From Oreohelix idahoensis (taxonomy: Eukaryota; Mollusca; Gastropoda; Stylommatophora; Oreohelicidae), in assembly GCA_024509875.1 (NCBI GenBank), contig JAMPIV010006391.1:645599-709598 (forward strand): 64,000 bases of DNA, in the 5' to 3' direction. The position numbers and the translations under genes were made by a program. Each line of letters starts with the position of its first letter. Position 1 is the stretch's first letter. Shown here in pieces: positions 1 to 10,409 of this stretch. The notes beneath the pieces were generated by a model that was not told the DNA's origin, made no database searches, and worked only from the letters and a program-made list of their open reading frames with translations.

Positions 1-1743
1 GTTCAATCTAACAAGAGTTAAGTTTTCTAAACCTCCCAAGTTTGCAGACAACTTGTTCTTTGATAAATCACACCAAGATTGAGGGTAACTGGCGTTCAGG
101 TATGAACGAGGCAGTTTTTCGTGGGTGAAAGTCAAATTTATAGCTGTGAGCACAGGTGGTTTAATGCGGGTGTCATTCAATTTTCTGTCCATCCGGTGGT
201 CATTCCCATTATCCATTCTTTTCTCACCCATAGGCGTATCTTGTATCTCAGTCTCGGCTGAATGGTTTTCAGCCTGGGCTTTTCCTATCACTGTTGTGAT
301 ATTGTCAAGCAAAATTTTGTTTGGATCTTTCAATGACCCTGACGTATCTCCACTCATTTGAAAATACTCATCTCCTTCTGTAAAACTAATCGTCTCCTTG
401 AGATTAGGGAAACTGTTATAGAATGGCTTCTCAGCAGAAGTATGAACTCTCTCATTTTCATCCGGGTTTTTATGTTCCCGGGGTCCATTGTTTGGTACAG
501 GTGCTAAAATTTCCGTTTGCATGAGGTTTTCACAGAAGGGACTTCCACCTGGCGCCTGTGAACTACGTTCGCTGGGTGTCATATTCGCTTCTCTCTCACA
601 GAGAAGGGGTGGGGTTTTTGGTTCTGGGTTAAATCCAGTGATATTGCAAAGTTCTGCCGGTTTATACTTTTCCAACATTCCAGTGGATAAAGTCACAGGT
701 AAAAAAGTTTCCTCCTGAACCTGGTCTACGACCATTGTGTCTCTATGAGTCACATGTTTTATCAGACCTTTGCGTGGTTCCGCGTGTACCATTAAAGGCT
801 GTTTTAGTTCTCCTAGAACTATGTAACTTCCCTTGTCGTTCACTCCGTTAGTGTCAACAATGAGAGGTTCCTCTGGGCTACTATTAAGCTCTCTGTCCTT
901 TTGTTGCCCAGGTGTCATTAATTGCGGGAGGGGGCCGTTACTGAAGTTATCTTTCTGCTTAGACGCTTCTTTACAGTCTCCATTCCTCCGGTTTGTAGTG
1001 TTTTTGTAGTCCTGAGCGCTTTTGTTGTGGTTATGAAATCGGTCTTTGTGCGCTTTCTGAGATTGAGCGAAGGCATGTTGTTGATTATTAGAGATGTTCG
1101 GGGTGTCTTGGGAATTCCTCTTCTGACGTGTTCCTGACGAGAGTGTACTTTTCCTCATACTACCTGCATTTATGTGCGTAGGTACCTTCACAAAGGGGTC
1201 ATGACTTATCGAGTTCGATGTCCGCCTCTCTGCTTTGCCTAAACATGTGCTCTGAGTACTAATTTGCGCTTCCTGTGGAGCAGAGGGTGCTTCCTCTTGA
1301 AATAATGGTTCATCTGACCTGGGAGTGGGGCTGTGGGATTCTATGGCCTCATGACTAATCATGGGTTTCAAATCTCCTAGCGAGTTTTGAGTTTCCAGTG
1401 GCGGCGTCTTCAACTTAAGGTAAAGAGGAGCTTCCAGCTGCTCCTTCTCATATGCTGCTTCACTGCTTATGGCCTCTTCTTTCCACTTGGCTTCCTTCTC
1501 GTTCCAGTCGCGAGTCCATTTTTCATCACTCTCTATCATTTCCATCTCAGTTCTCGTGAAAAGTTCTGCTTGTTCTAAGACATGTTTCGAAATTAACTTT
1601 CTCGAGTAACCTCTTTCCTCGCCTTCCAAATAAGAGTCACTTATCCATGTATCTAGACATCTTATAATTTTTATGAAATCGTTCACTTTGTGATCTTTCA
1701 AATATTGGATAAATTGAGCTCTAAGTTCCGCTACTGCGTTCAT
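1..1743 (-). CDS. Unidentified 581-codon open frame, runs off the left edge
   Basis: I translated the minus strand from an ATG at 1743-1741 to base 1 codon by codon and met no stop, giving 581 codons that remain open at the window edge. The N-terminus (starting MNAVAELRAQF) looks helical and charged, with many Glu and Lys in residues 1-100. The rest is rich in Ser, Pro, Asn, Gln and Glu and looks disordered. I see no zinc knuckle, protease DTG/DSG or polymerase motif in the visible part. An uninterrupted frame this long in AT-rich DNA is unlikely by chance. Because the neighbourhood is transposon-dense and the DNA upstream of the ATG is non-coding and AT-rich, a gag/ORF1 protein of a retroelement is my first guess; a large first exon of a host gene is the alternative. 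No family is recognised. Confidence 0.6.
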   Translation of the reverse strand, partial: MNAVAELRAQFIQYLKDHKVNDFIKIIRCLDTWISDSYLEGEERGYSRKLISKHVLEQAELFTRTEMEMIESDEKWTRDWNEKEAKWKEEAISSEAAYEKEQLEAPLYLKLKTPPLETQNSLGDLKPMISHEAIESHSPTPRSDEPLFQEEAPSAPQEAQISTQSTCLGKAERRTSNSISHDPFVKVPTHINAGSMRKSTLSSGTRQKRNSQDTPNISNNQQHAFAQSQKAHKDRFHNHNKSAQDYKNTTNRRNGDCKEASKQKDNFSNGPLPQLMTPGQQKDRELNSSPEEPLIVDTNGVNDKGSYIVLGELKQPLMVHAEPRKGLIKHVTHRDTMVVDQVQEETFLPVTLSTGMLEKYKPAELCNITGFNPEPKTPPLLCEREANMTPSERSSQAPGGSPFCENLMQTEILAPVPNNGPREHKNPDENERVHTSAEKPFYNSFPNLKETISFTEGDEYFQMSGDTSGSLKDPNKILLDNITTVIGKAQAENHSAETEIQDTPMGEKRMDNGNDHRMDRKLNDTRIKPPVLTAINLTFTHEKLPRSYLNASYPQSWCDLSKNKLSANLGGLENLTLVRLN

Positions 1744-4015
1744 TTTAGATCGCTGGGTAGGTAAATCAATCTCTCAGTATACGCTGTACTAGTTTCCAGT
1801 TATTACTAATAATTCTAAAAAGTATTGTAATAATAAACCACTGATCAATTTACAGAAGCTCGAGGTAATACTATTAAGTCTACTGACGTAATGTATCCCT
1901 TTTCAAGAGACTAGTATAATTGATATTTTAATAATATACTTATTTCTACTGAATTAAGATATTATTAACTTGAGCCAGACTCAAGTATAATTTATTTATT
2001 TTTAACCCTGTGTATACTCTTATTTCTTCTGAAGTAAGGTATTACAATTGCAGCCAGTCTTTCACACACAATCATCAACTTGTACACTTAGTTATCTTAA
2101 GCCACTAATTAACTTAATGAACTTAATTAATCTAAGTAACTTAATTAATTAAATAATTAATTAATTAATTCCAGGACCATTCAGATTTCACTTTCCTTAT
2201 TCTACTGTGTAATTCCACAATTCTGTTCAGAAAATATAAGAAGTTTCGTTGTCTAGGGATATACAACAGATTCTACTCCAAGGTATTGATAGACTACTAG
2301 TTAAAGATTCAACAATTCTTCTGCAGATAGGTTACTAAAGGTAAGATTCCGGACTGAGACTCCCAACTAGTAGTAACAGGTAATAATACAAGGAGGGTTG
2401 AGAATGTTTTTCTGAACAGAACATACAATCTACTAAGTCAAACTCCGAATGATGGTGAGTTACAGAATGTACATAATTACTTTAATTACAGTGGAAAATA
2501 AAATCAATGTTGTCATATACTTTGAAAAAATAAAGAAATACTAGGAAATTTAGAACTGTCACTGTCTTTGGTTCAGATAAGAAGTAAGAGGCTATTTTCC
2601 TCACTGACTACGGCTATTTCGTGGAAAAGTGAATCCTGATTTTGGTCTGGGTTTTAAGTAGACTTATCTGCTTCAGTCCAAGAGATGACTAGGCTTTCCG
2701 TTAACCTGGTTGTGAAGTTGCGTTATGAAGTTCAGGTGCTGACGATGTGTTGACTGCTTAAATCGGTAGACTGCTCAGGGTTGCTGACTAGTGATATCAC
2801 CGCTAGGTTTGAGACGTAAGCACTAGTTCTCTCTGTAGCATAGAGCAACTAGGCGGTTTACTCGCAACAATTTACAGCAATCAAAATCCAGAAACTGGCT
2901 AGGATTCTGCAACTGGGCTGTGGAAGACAATACAGGCAATCAATCTTCTATTTTTTTTTTCAGATATATTAACTACAGCCACTCCGGACATTTCGTCTCA
3001 GAATGGTGCCTAATAACATATTTACCTGAAACCACAACAGTCAGTTTTCCTTAAAACCGACTGTCCGTTTGTTTACAAATTCCTGTCTAGCAGTAGTCTC
3101 ACACTGGTCGGGTCAGTCAGGTCAACCTTTGTTATAAGCAGACGCCTTGCCGTGTGCGTCCATGCGTGACTGCATTGGAGGAATGCTATTTCATTCACTC
3201 GTTCCTTGAACAACATGGTTCTTCTCTCGTTCACATCAGCTTTCTTCATCACTTTCCTAATACAATTAGCTTGTAGTACTTTCTCATATCAGCCAGTACT
3301 TACATCATTATAATGCATCAATAACATTCATAATACATAAAATGCAAAATAGCTATCAATCTAATGTAAAGAAATAAAACCACAATATTAAGTATTTCAC
3401 ACTTTACATCAGTTAACTAATCCCTTGGTATTAGAGTTAGCTAATTAAGCGAATACTGAGAGTTTGCTTACCGCTCAGGACTTTATCCGCAGCTTAAGAA
3501 ATAGAACTTTAGTAGCGTTTACTCTCAATCAATCACATATACTTGTAGGTATGCGGTAAGTTGATGCTTCTATTCTATAACTTATAAGCGTGCGTTGTCT
3601 TCCCGCGGTTAATCAGCAAGTGCTCTTAAAAACTCAGCGTTCGTTTGCATGAAGTTAAAATATTTCCTGATTCCCACGCCAAGAGTTAATTATGTCCCGT
3701 CTCATACTAAGACACGTAAAAGATTTATCGTGCCGGTCTCCAGTTGACCATTGCACACTGAAATATAATACTCTGGGAACCACTGGTTTCGACCAAGCTA
3801 ATAAATCGTATAGACATCTTTAAAGAAATGCTTTTAAGTGACTTTGATAGAATTTGGGATCGTATGACAGGACTATTAATGAAGACTTGAAAAACAGCTA
3901 AAGAAACGATCGCAGGTGCAAATATTTCCGTAGAGAACACAGACAAATGTGAAGGAAAAGAAAAGTAAGGAATTTTAACATAATCTAGACAAAATCTTCG
4001 AGCACTCTGTGACAC
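1744..4015. other. AT-rich non-coding stretch, nothing assignable
   Basis: About 2.3 kb without a convincing gene. It holds TTAATTAA-type simple sequence around 2100-2170, a short perfect hairpin (CTTGAG/CTCAAG) near 1970-1986, and scattered A/T runs. It could be the leader or LTR of whatever element encodes the open frame at 1-1743, but no repeated partner is present in the window to show this. Short open frames here look like chance. Confidence 0.4.
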
Positions 4016-4364
4016 CAGCTCCAGCGTCTGAAAGCTATGATGGTGTGCATGTCCTCTTGCTTGCTACGAGTAAGCAGATCTTGGTTAGTGATGGTATTTG
4101 GCCAAAAGATTCGGTAAATTTTTCTTAGGCATGTTGTGTGAAAAGAGGACAATTTCGACATTTCCTTCTCTGTAACTCTCCAGCATTCCGCACCATAGAG
4201 AAGCACAGAAAGCACACAGCTCTGATATAATCTTAATTTTGTGCTTGTGCTGTGTTGGGAGGACTTCCAGATGTTGTTTAGGCTAAAGAAGGCTGTTCTT
4301 GCCTTATTCAGTCTGACATTGACGTCTCTGCCTGCCCCGCCGTCTGGTGTTACTATGCTTCCTA
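4016..4364 (-). pseudogene. RTE-type LINE fragment (RT C-terminal part)
   Basis: This matches, with scattered substitutions, the minus-strand LINE at 20873-22604 (the part around 21160-21505). The translation carries the region after the RT palm, with the same order as the better copy: YLGSIVTPDGG-like, then the SVLLYGAECW motif. It stops abruptly at 4364, where the LTR of the next element begins, and resumes at 14583 with the adjacent part of the same LINE. It is therefore the 3'-side half of a LINE split by later insertions. The 3' end of the LINE itself is also missing below 4016. Coding ability is lost. Confidence 0.8.
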
Positions 4365-5170
4365 TCAATGACAGTTCAAAATGCCGCCTGATCTCTCTGA
4401 CTAAACGCGTCAGATACCTTAATCACCTTGACACATAGGTACAACTTGGCATTCCCCGCCAATTGCACATTATCAGGCTGTAGTATAATAGCCGAAAACA
4501 CAGGCCTCGTTCTGACGTCGGCCGTGTACTGCTGATAAGCAGGTTATCATCAACCCTGCAGTAATGCGGATGTGGACATAAATACGCCGCCAATCTGCGG
4601 CTCCCACAATATATCTTCGTCACTGGATTTCTGGATGGTATGAAGACTAATAGTCTTGGATGGCTACCTTGAGCACAACATATATGTTCTGTAATGGAGG
4701 ACCGGTGAGTTGCAGTTCACAGACTAAGTAATCTTCTAACATGTTCTGCCACCGAAAGCATAGTAATGGAAAAAGTCGGTATCACCTGTAACCGAGTCCA
4801 CAGAACCTAACAAGGAACTCTGCTGTCATTACAACGCACAGAGATTCACTAGGGAAAACTGCCATCGCAGCCACTTCGACGATTTTCCCGAAAAAACACA
4901 ATGGACTCTCGTCCCTACAGAAACCAGGACATTTCACGGCTTGCCGGAAGTCTAACTCCACTCCCGCTTAAAAAAAACCTGCCCATGGGCATACGCCCGA
5001 ACTGTCTACCTTTGACCCTAAAGGTCAAACACAATGAATGAATAAACAAGGGAAGACAACCCCCAATCAACCTGACATCGCAGGTAAAGACACAATTATT
5101 CTTATGATAAAACATAAGCAAATAACTTGACAGATGACTCCGTCAAAAATGACAGCAACATATTACTACA
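4365..5170 (-). repeat. 3' LTR of the Gmr1-like element
   Basis: Near-identical to 12415-13212. On the minus strand it can be read as starting TGTAGTAATATGTTGCTGTC directly after the polypurine tract, and ending near GAACTGTCA at about 4369; the two copies still share TTGA beyond that. The small open frames inside it occur in both copies and look like chance. Confidence 0.82.
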
Positions 5171-5180
5171 ACCCCCCTGT
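5171..5180 (-). other. Polypurine tract
   Basis: On the minus strand this reads ACAGGGGGGT and abuts the 3' LTR on its internal side. This is the expected place for the plus-strand DNA primer of an LTR retroelement. It supports taking the LTR start at 5170 rather than 5160. Confidence 0.6.
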
Positions 5181-5624
5181 AAAAAAAAAATGAAATTTTT
5201 TTTTTTTTAAATATGTCCATGAGCAAGATTGCACAAGTATCACCTATGTGCTCATGAAAAAAATGAACCTAATATCAGGTACAATAGACGCATAAATAAA
5301 GCGTCTGAAGAGGATACAAAACATCTCCCAACATAGGAGAAAATATTTCCTTTAAGCCAAACAAACTAAGGGGGTACCATTAAAGAAACCTAAGTTGCTG
5401 GCAATACCAATCATATATCAAACATTACTAAATACTATAATTATAGCAATATACACATGTCATGAATTACAATGCTATATTAGCAACATATCCCTGATGG
5501 ATGGACAAAATGAAATTTGTTAAATTATCTAAACATCATCCAAATACATTTGTATTACAACATATTAGGATATTAAGGACAGACAAAAGTCTGAAAGTGT
5601 ATCAGGAGATCTAGGACACAAGAT
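5181..5624 (-). other. Short non-coding 3' region of the LTR element
   Basis: It lies between the pol stop and the polypurine tract. It has A and T homopolymer runs at 5182-5209 and no open frame worth reporting. No envelope-like gene is present in this space. Confidence 0.6.
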
Positions 5625-8597
5625 TTAAATGGAATCATGTGGGCATCTGGACAATATGTCCGCCATCACATTATCCGAACCACGGATAGCTCGCACCGTG
5701 AAATGGAAAGGCTGAAGAGCAATAGCATAACGAGTAGATCTCGAGCTCTTCAAATCCTTACTTTGCATAGCCGTAAGAGCTTTTTGGTCGGTTTCCATAA
5801 AGAAATGCGCGCCCAAAAGGAACCTTTGTAGCTTAAGAATGGACCAAACCATAGCCAACAATTCACGGTCTAAAACCGAGTAATTCCTTTCTGCCGCATT
5901 TAGCTTCCTAGAAATATACATTACAGGATGCAGAGTTCCTGAATATTCCTGCATTAGTGCCGCTCCAATCCCAGTGGAAGAGGCATCACTACGAAGAACA
6001 AAAGTCTTATCAATCGTTGGTAGTCTTAAGATAGGATGAGATGAGAACAAATTCTTAACCTGATCCAATGAAGATTGGCATTCCTTGGACCAACGCACCA
6101 TATTAGGAGAACCTTTTTTCAATAACGATGAAAGTGGTGCCATAATGGAGGACAGATTCTCAATGAATCTTCCATAGAATTGTATCAATCCCAAGAGACT
6201 ACGCACTTGCTTTTTTGTCTTCGGAACCGAGATATTTAATATCTTCGAAATGTTTTGGTCCTCTGTCTTCAACAGACCATGACCAACTCGATGACCTAGG
6301 AAGGAAATTTCACTAAACCCAACAAAAGCTTTAGAGGGTTTTGCAGTCAAACTATGCTCACGTAGAGTAGATAGCAATTCCTTTAGACCCAAATAGTGTT
6401 CTTCCCAAGTATCGCTGAAAAGACAGATGTCGTCTAAATATGCGACGACATCTGCACGATCTGATAGAATTCGTCGCATCATGCGCACGAAAGTCGCTGG
6501 GGCGTTCATAAGCCCGAAAGGCATAAAATTCCATTGAAACAGACCCCTAGGTGTCGAAAAAGCAGTGAGAGGTTTGGCGTGTTCCGTCAGTGGGACTTGC
6601 CAATAACCTTTCGACAAGTCTAGTTTAGTAAAGAATTTAGCTTTAGAAAGTCTAATAAGTAGATCATCTAATAATGGCATAGGTTCAGCATCGAACTTCG
6701 TAACTTGATTTAATTTGCGATAGTCAACGCAAAGACGTATGTTATTGTCTTTCTTTCGAACAATAACTATCGACGAAGAATAAGCTGAAGTGGATGGTTC
6801 AATTATTTGCAGTTGAATCATTTCATCCAATTCTTTCTCGACTTGTGCTTGAAAATGAATAGGTATTGGGTATGGTCTTACTCTGATCGGATTACGATCA
6901 GCAAGTATGATGTCATGTTCTATGACATCTGTGTGTCCAGGAATGTCGGTAAGAACATCCTGATATGATTGTAGCGTAGAGGATACTTGACGTTGCTCCT
7001 CAAAAGACAAGTTCGAAGAGACGGTAACGTTTTTCCATGATTCCGTAGAAGTAAGTGGAATCGCAGGAAGAGGTAAGTTAACGTCAGAAAAAATAGTTTC
7101 CTCATCCTGTATAACGGACAGGGATGAGATGTGACCATGTTGGACTGGAGAGTCGTCCGTCGCCTGGAAAATAGGCTGCAAATAGTCTGGACGTTCAATA
7201 AACTCTGTTAGCATATTTATATGGAAGGTTTTATGCTTTCCATCCACATCGACGATATAGTCGACATCGGAAATTTTGGAGACTATAGTGTATGGGCCTT
7301 TCCATGAAATGAGAAGTCTATTCTCTCTTGAGGGAAGTAAGACATATGCTTTGTCTCCAGGACAAAGTTGACGTAGGCGTCTTTTCTTGTTAGCAAATCG
7401 CCTAGCTTTTTCTTTCGCAAATTCGGAAGATGAAGTTGTTAACCTGCACGATTCGATAATCTTTTCTCTAAGAGAAATTACATATTCATATGACGATTGT
7501 GTATCATCGTCAATATTATCAGAAGTTATCAAATCGTGTAACAAGGACATCGGACCGCGCGGTTGCGCACCAAAGACAAGTTCGAAAGGAGAAAACCCTG
7601 TATGCTCGTTGGGAACTTCTCTATAGGCAAAGAGGACTGCAGGTAAAACCCTGTCCCAATCTTCAGGATGATCCTCCGTTATCTTGCCAAGTAAGTTCTT
7701 TAGTGTCCTGTTAAGACGTTCTAAAAATCCATTGGACATTGGATGATAAATACTACTGAGAGACCTTTTAATGTCTAGCGTAGCCATTACCTGAGACATA
7801 ACGTCCGAAATTAACTGAGTGCCGTGGTCCGACAGTATTTCTCCGGGGAATCCCAGACGAGAAAATATGAGCCAAAGAGCATCAGCGATATCGACAGTTG
7901 ATATGCTCTTCAGAGGAATAGCCTCTGGCCAACGCGTGCACATGTCCACGCAAGTGAGGATAAATTGGTGTCCTCTGGCTGACTTAATCTTGAACGGACC
8001 AATGATGTCTATAGCCATTTTCTGAAACGGCCGAATCGGAATATCTGCAGCCTGAATAGGAGCAGCATGTCTCGGACCTCTAGACTTGACCTCTTGACAA
8101 ATTTTGCAAGATCGGCAATAAATTCGGATGTCTTTATTCACGAATGGCCAAAAGAAGGACGCAAGGACTCTAGTTTTAGTTCTGGAAAACCCCATGTGTC
8201 CAGCACACTGAGAATCGTGTGCATGCTGAAGAATTAAGGCTCTCATACACTTAGGCACAAAAATTTGCGAGTGCATAGACTTGTCCGAGTGTTGTACCAT
8301 CCGTACCAATATACCATTCTTCATAGTAATATACGATTTGTGATTAGTATTTTGATTGGGATCCCCTTTCTCTGCAAGAAGGAAGAATTTCTTCAAAGAA
8401 GGATCCTCTTCTTGACGTTTAACAAACGAGTCATGGGAAATCACTAAGTGCTCGTCTTGGCTATCAACTTCATTACTATTATCCGATGAAGTTGGGGGAT
8501 TAAGAGCTTGAGCTCTTGTCACCACTGCATTGACCGTTTGAATGTTTTTTTTTCTCCCAACTAGAAATTTGTTGCGGGGTGCATTCCTTAACCCCAT
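5625..8597 (-). CDS. pol: Pol polyprotein: integrase-RT-RNase H (Gmr1-like order)
   Basis: A single 990-codon open frame. Integrase comes first: a zinc-binding HH-CC region (His at about 125-134, Cys164 and Cys167), a catalytic D197-D257-E293 triad with 35 residues between the last two, and a GPY motif (WKGPY, about 432-436). Reverse transcriptase follows, with FMPFGLMNAP (about 692-701) and the catalytic YLDD at 720-723. RNase H is last, with Asp871, Glu912, Asp937 and Asp980. All catalytic residues I can place are present, so this copy looks competent at sequence level. In ordinary Ty3/gypsy elements integrase follows RNase H; here it precedes RT. The first residues overlap the protease frame, and the frame changes at an A9 run (8545-8553). 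Confidence 0.95.
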   Translation of the reverse strand: MGLRNAPRNKFLVGRKKNIQTVNAVVTRAQALNPPTSSDNSNEVDSQDEHLVISHDSFVKRQEEDPSLKKFFLLAEKGDPNQNTNHKSYITMKNGILVRMVQHSDKSMHSQIFVPKCMRALILQHAHDSQCAGHMGFSRTKTRVLASFFWPFVNKDIRIYCRSCKICQEVKSRGPRHAAPIQAADIPIRPFQKMAIDIIGPFKIKSARGHQFILTCVDMCTRWPEAIPLKSISTVDIADALWLIFSRLGFPGEILSDHGTQLISDVMSQVMATLDIKRSLSSIYHPMSNGFLERLNRTLKNLLGKITEDHPEDWDRVLPAVLFAYREVPNEHTGFSPFELVFGAQPRGPMSLLHDLITSDNIDDDTQSSYEYVISLREKIIESCRLTTSSSEFAKEKARRFANKKRRLRQLCPGDKAYVLLPSRENRLLISWKGPYTIVSKISDVDYIVDVDGKHKTFHINMLTEFIERPDYLQPIFQATDDSPVQHGHISSLSVIQDEETIFSDVNLPLPAIPLTSTESWKNVTVSSNLSFEEQRQVSSTLQSYQDVLTDIPGHTDVIEHDIILADRNPIRVRPYPIPIHFQAQVEKELDEMIQLQIIEPSTSAYSSSIVIVRKKDNNIRLCVDYRKLNQVTKFDAEPMPLLDDLLIRLSKAKFFTKLDLSKGYWQVPLTEHAKPLTAFSTPRGLFQWNFMPFGLMNAPATFVRMMRRILSDRADVVAYLDDICLFSDTWEEHYLGLKELLSTLREHSLTAKPSKAFVGFSEISFLGHRVGHGLLKTEDQNISKILNISVPKTKKQVRSLLGLIQFYGRFIENLSSIMAPLSSLLKKGSPNMVRWSKECQSSLDQVKNLFSSHPILRLPTIDKTFVLRSDASSTGIGAALMQEYSGTLHPVMYISRKLNAAERNYSVLDRELLAMVWSILKLQRFLLGAHFFMETDQKALTAMQSKDLKSSRSTRYAIALQPFHFTVRAIRGSDNVMADILSRCPHDSI

Positions 8598-9231
8598 GAA
8601 TACGACCGATTATAAGATCCGCAATAGGATTAGGAAGAAGACATGCATGGACATCTCCTGTGAAGAAGGGAGTGTCAATCCTAATAATAGCAGTAGGATA
8701 ACTTTCCATAGTACCACCAAATGTAACACATTTGATTGTTTTTCCAGTGGCACAGCAAGGATCTATCAGAGACTCCCTAACCCCGACGGTAGTACATCCC
8801 GAATCGAAAAGTACTGAGACTAGCCTATCATTTATTAGACCTTTATGTAAGATGAGAGATCCTCTCCCATCATGCGCAACTGTAGCAGGTAGAGCAGGAA
8901 GAGGGTGACCACAACTTAGAGTAGATACAGTCGATGAGTCGAACAATGTTAAGCATTGGGGGCATTCAGTTGCTCTCCCAAAATCGAAAGCACAACCAGT
9001 GATAGCCCTAGAGTTACCACTATCATTTACTGTATTACAGGCTCCATCAAACTCTTGTTGTGCAGAGTTTGCCTGTTGGAAAGGTCTTTTTTTTGTTAAA
9101 TCTAGGTCTGCCTCGATTATCATTTCCCCTGTAATTATTTCGACTATCATTTCCCCTGTAATTGTTATCATATTGCCTATTGTAATCATCATTCCGGTTT
9201 GAATCCCGGTTTCTAAATTCACCATCGTCAT
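8500..9231 (-). CDS. Protease region (pro) with a Cys-rich stretch before it
   Basis: A 243-codon frame of which only the part after about 9090 belongs to the element; the first third is an out-of-frame reading of the gag basic repeats. It holds a retropepsin-type active site, LFDSGCTTVG, and further on ADLIIGR, which matches the second conserved loop of retroviral-type aspartic proteases. Before the protease lies a CPQC motif followed by LSCGH, resembling a small zinc site. I do not see a standard CCHC knuckle here. The protease sits between gag and integrase, as expected. Entry from gag is at an A8 run (9087-9094), and exit to pol at an A9 run (8545-8553). Confidence 0.8.
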   Translation of the reverse strand: MTMVNLETGIQTGMMITIGNMITITGEMIVEIITGEMIIEADLDLTKKRPFQQANSAQQEFDGACNTVNDSGNSRAITGCAFDFGRATECPQCLTLFDSSTVSTLSCGHPLPALPATVAHDGRGSLILHKGLINDRLVSVLFDSGCTTVGVRESLIDPCCATGKTIKCVTFGGTMESYPTAIIRIDTPFFTGDVHACLLPNPIADLIIGRIHGVKECTPQQISSWEKKKHSNGQCSGDKSSSS

Positions 9232-9769
9232 AATCTTGACGTCGAGAATGATTACCTCGAAAGTTCGAATAGTTATTATTTGGATAGCCTTTGCGAAAGT
9301 GTCTCAAATTATTACCACTAAAATTACGAGAACTACCATCTTGTCTCCAATTCATAGACGAAGAACCATCATGTGTTGGATTACTCCGCTTCTGGGTGTA
9401 ATTCTGATTACTTTTCCTATTCCAGTTTTGTTGAGCACCCTGAATTTTTTTTTTGAAATTAGGGCCATATGGTGTTGCCGAAGCAGCTGGCAACCCTTCT
9501 TTCACTTTAGAATTGCTAACTGTAGCATGGGGATGCGCGGTGGCATACTGACAACAGTATTCCTCCATATCTTTTAAGTTTTTAGGCTTACGCTCATGAA
9601 GGAATGCAAGAAAAGAATCATTAACAGATGACAAAACCTTATCTCGCAATAATAAGTCCATTAGACCTTCATATGTTTTCTCAGTCTGAGACAACTCAAC
9701 CCATCGTGTAAATGTACGACGTATTTTTGTAACAAAATCAGAGAAATCTACTCCATTTTCTGGCAACAT
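9047..9769 (-). CDS. gag: Gag, C-terminal part (capsid end and basic nucleocapsid-like tail)
   Basis: The first 85 residues have the helical look of a gypsy capsid C-terminal domain (LLLRDKVLSSVNDSFLAFL, then a segment ending CCQYATAHP). After residue about 105 the protein is strongly basic and rich in Asn, Arg, Gly and Asp, with repeats of the RGND/NYRGN type; this is a nucleic-acid-binding tail that stands in for a zinc knuckle. The frame continues upstream past 9769 after a one-base shift at a T8 run (9812-9819 on the + strand). Confidence 0.8.
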   Translation of the reverse strand: MLPENGVDFSDFVTKIRRTFTRWVELSQTEKTYEGLMDLLLRDKVLSSVNDSFLAFLHERKPKNLKDMEEYCCQYATAHPHATVSNSKVKEGLPAASATPYGPNFKKKIQGAQQNWNRKSNQNYTQKRSNPTHDGSSSMNWRQDGSSRNFSGNNLRHFRKGYPNNNYSNFRGNHSRRQDYDDGEFRNRDSNRNDDYNRQYDNNYRGNDSRNNYRGNDNRGRPRFNKKKTFPTGKLCTTRV

Positions 9770-9918
9770 TGTCCTAAAACGAAGACGATAGTCTTCTTCT
9801 TTTAGTTGGTATTTTTTTTAGCAATGCTGCTCTGACAACATCATAATTAGTCCTGTCATGTTCGTCTATTGTCATAAGAGTAGTCACTGTGTCACCTGTA
9901 AAAAATTCCATCAGTTGT

Positions 9919-10409
9919 TCAACATATTTTTCTTTTTTTTATGTTATGTGTATCGCATAAAAATTGGAATCTATCTAGATAATCTGCTACGTCATCCTTT
10001 AAAGGATTGAAATGAGGTAGTTTGATCCTACTTACAAACTCCTTTGTCGTACTCGAAGTTGTTTGATGAGCACCTGGACTCGCCAATTTCAATTTCTCTA
10101 ACTCCAAAGTTGCGAGTCTTTCATCAAGTTCCATTTTCTGTTTTCTTTCCTCATGTTCCATTTTTCTAATTTCAGCCTCAGCAGCAGCTTGAGCTTTCCT
10201 CTCCTCTGCAGCAGCTTGAGCTTTCCTCTCCTCTGCAGCAGCTTGAGCTTTCCTCTCCTCTGCAGCAGCTTGAGCTTTCCTCTCCTCTGCAGCAGCTTGA
10301 ACTTGAAGTTTTTTGTCTTCCATTTCCATCTGGAATTTTCTTTCATCAGCAGCAGCTTGAGCTTTCCTCTCCTCAGCAGCAGCTTCTCTTTGATACCTTT
10401 TCTCTTCAA
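9919..10409 (-). CDS. gag: Gag, middle part with a 9-residue coiled-coil repeat
   Basis: The frame encodes a long charged helix. A nine-residue unit (AQAAAEERK) is repeated about four times in tandem, corresponding to a 27-bp DNA repeat near 10186-10300, and is followed by more Glu/Lys/Leu-rich helix. After the coil comes FVSRIKLPHFNPLKDD, which resembles the start of a gypsy capsid. The frame ends at 9919 because of a T8 run at 9933-9940; the same protein continues in another frame below it. The antisense strand also shows an open frame here, but it is only the shadow of the repeat. Confidence 0.75.

Noticed and set aside
125..1578. Several short plus-strand frames (125-361, 488-718, 922-1137, 1387-1578)
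   Set aside because: They are shadows of the 581-codon minus-strand frame that leaves the window.
4423..5121. Two 66-68 codon frames found in both LTR copies
   Set aside because: They are conserved only because the LTRs are nearly identical; there is no start context or family feature.
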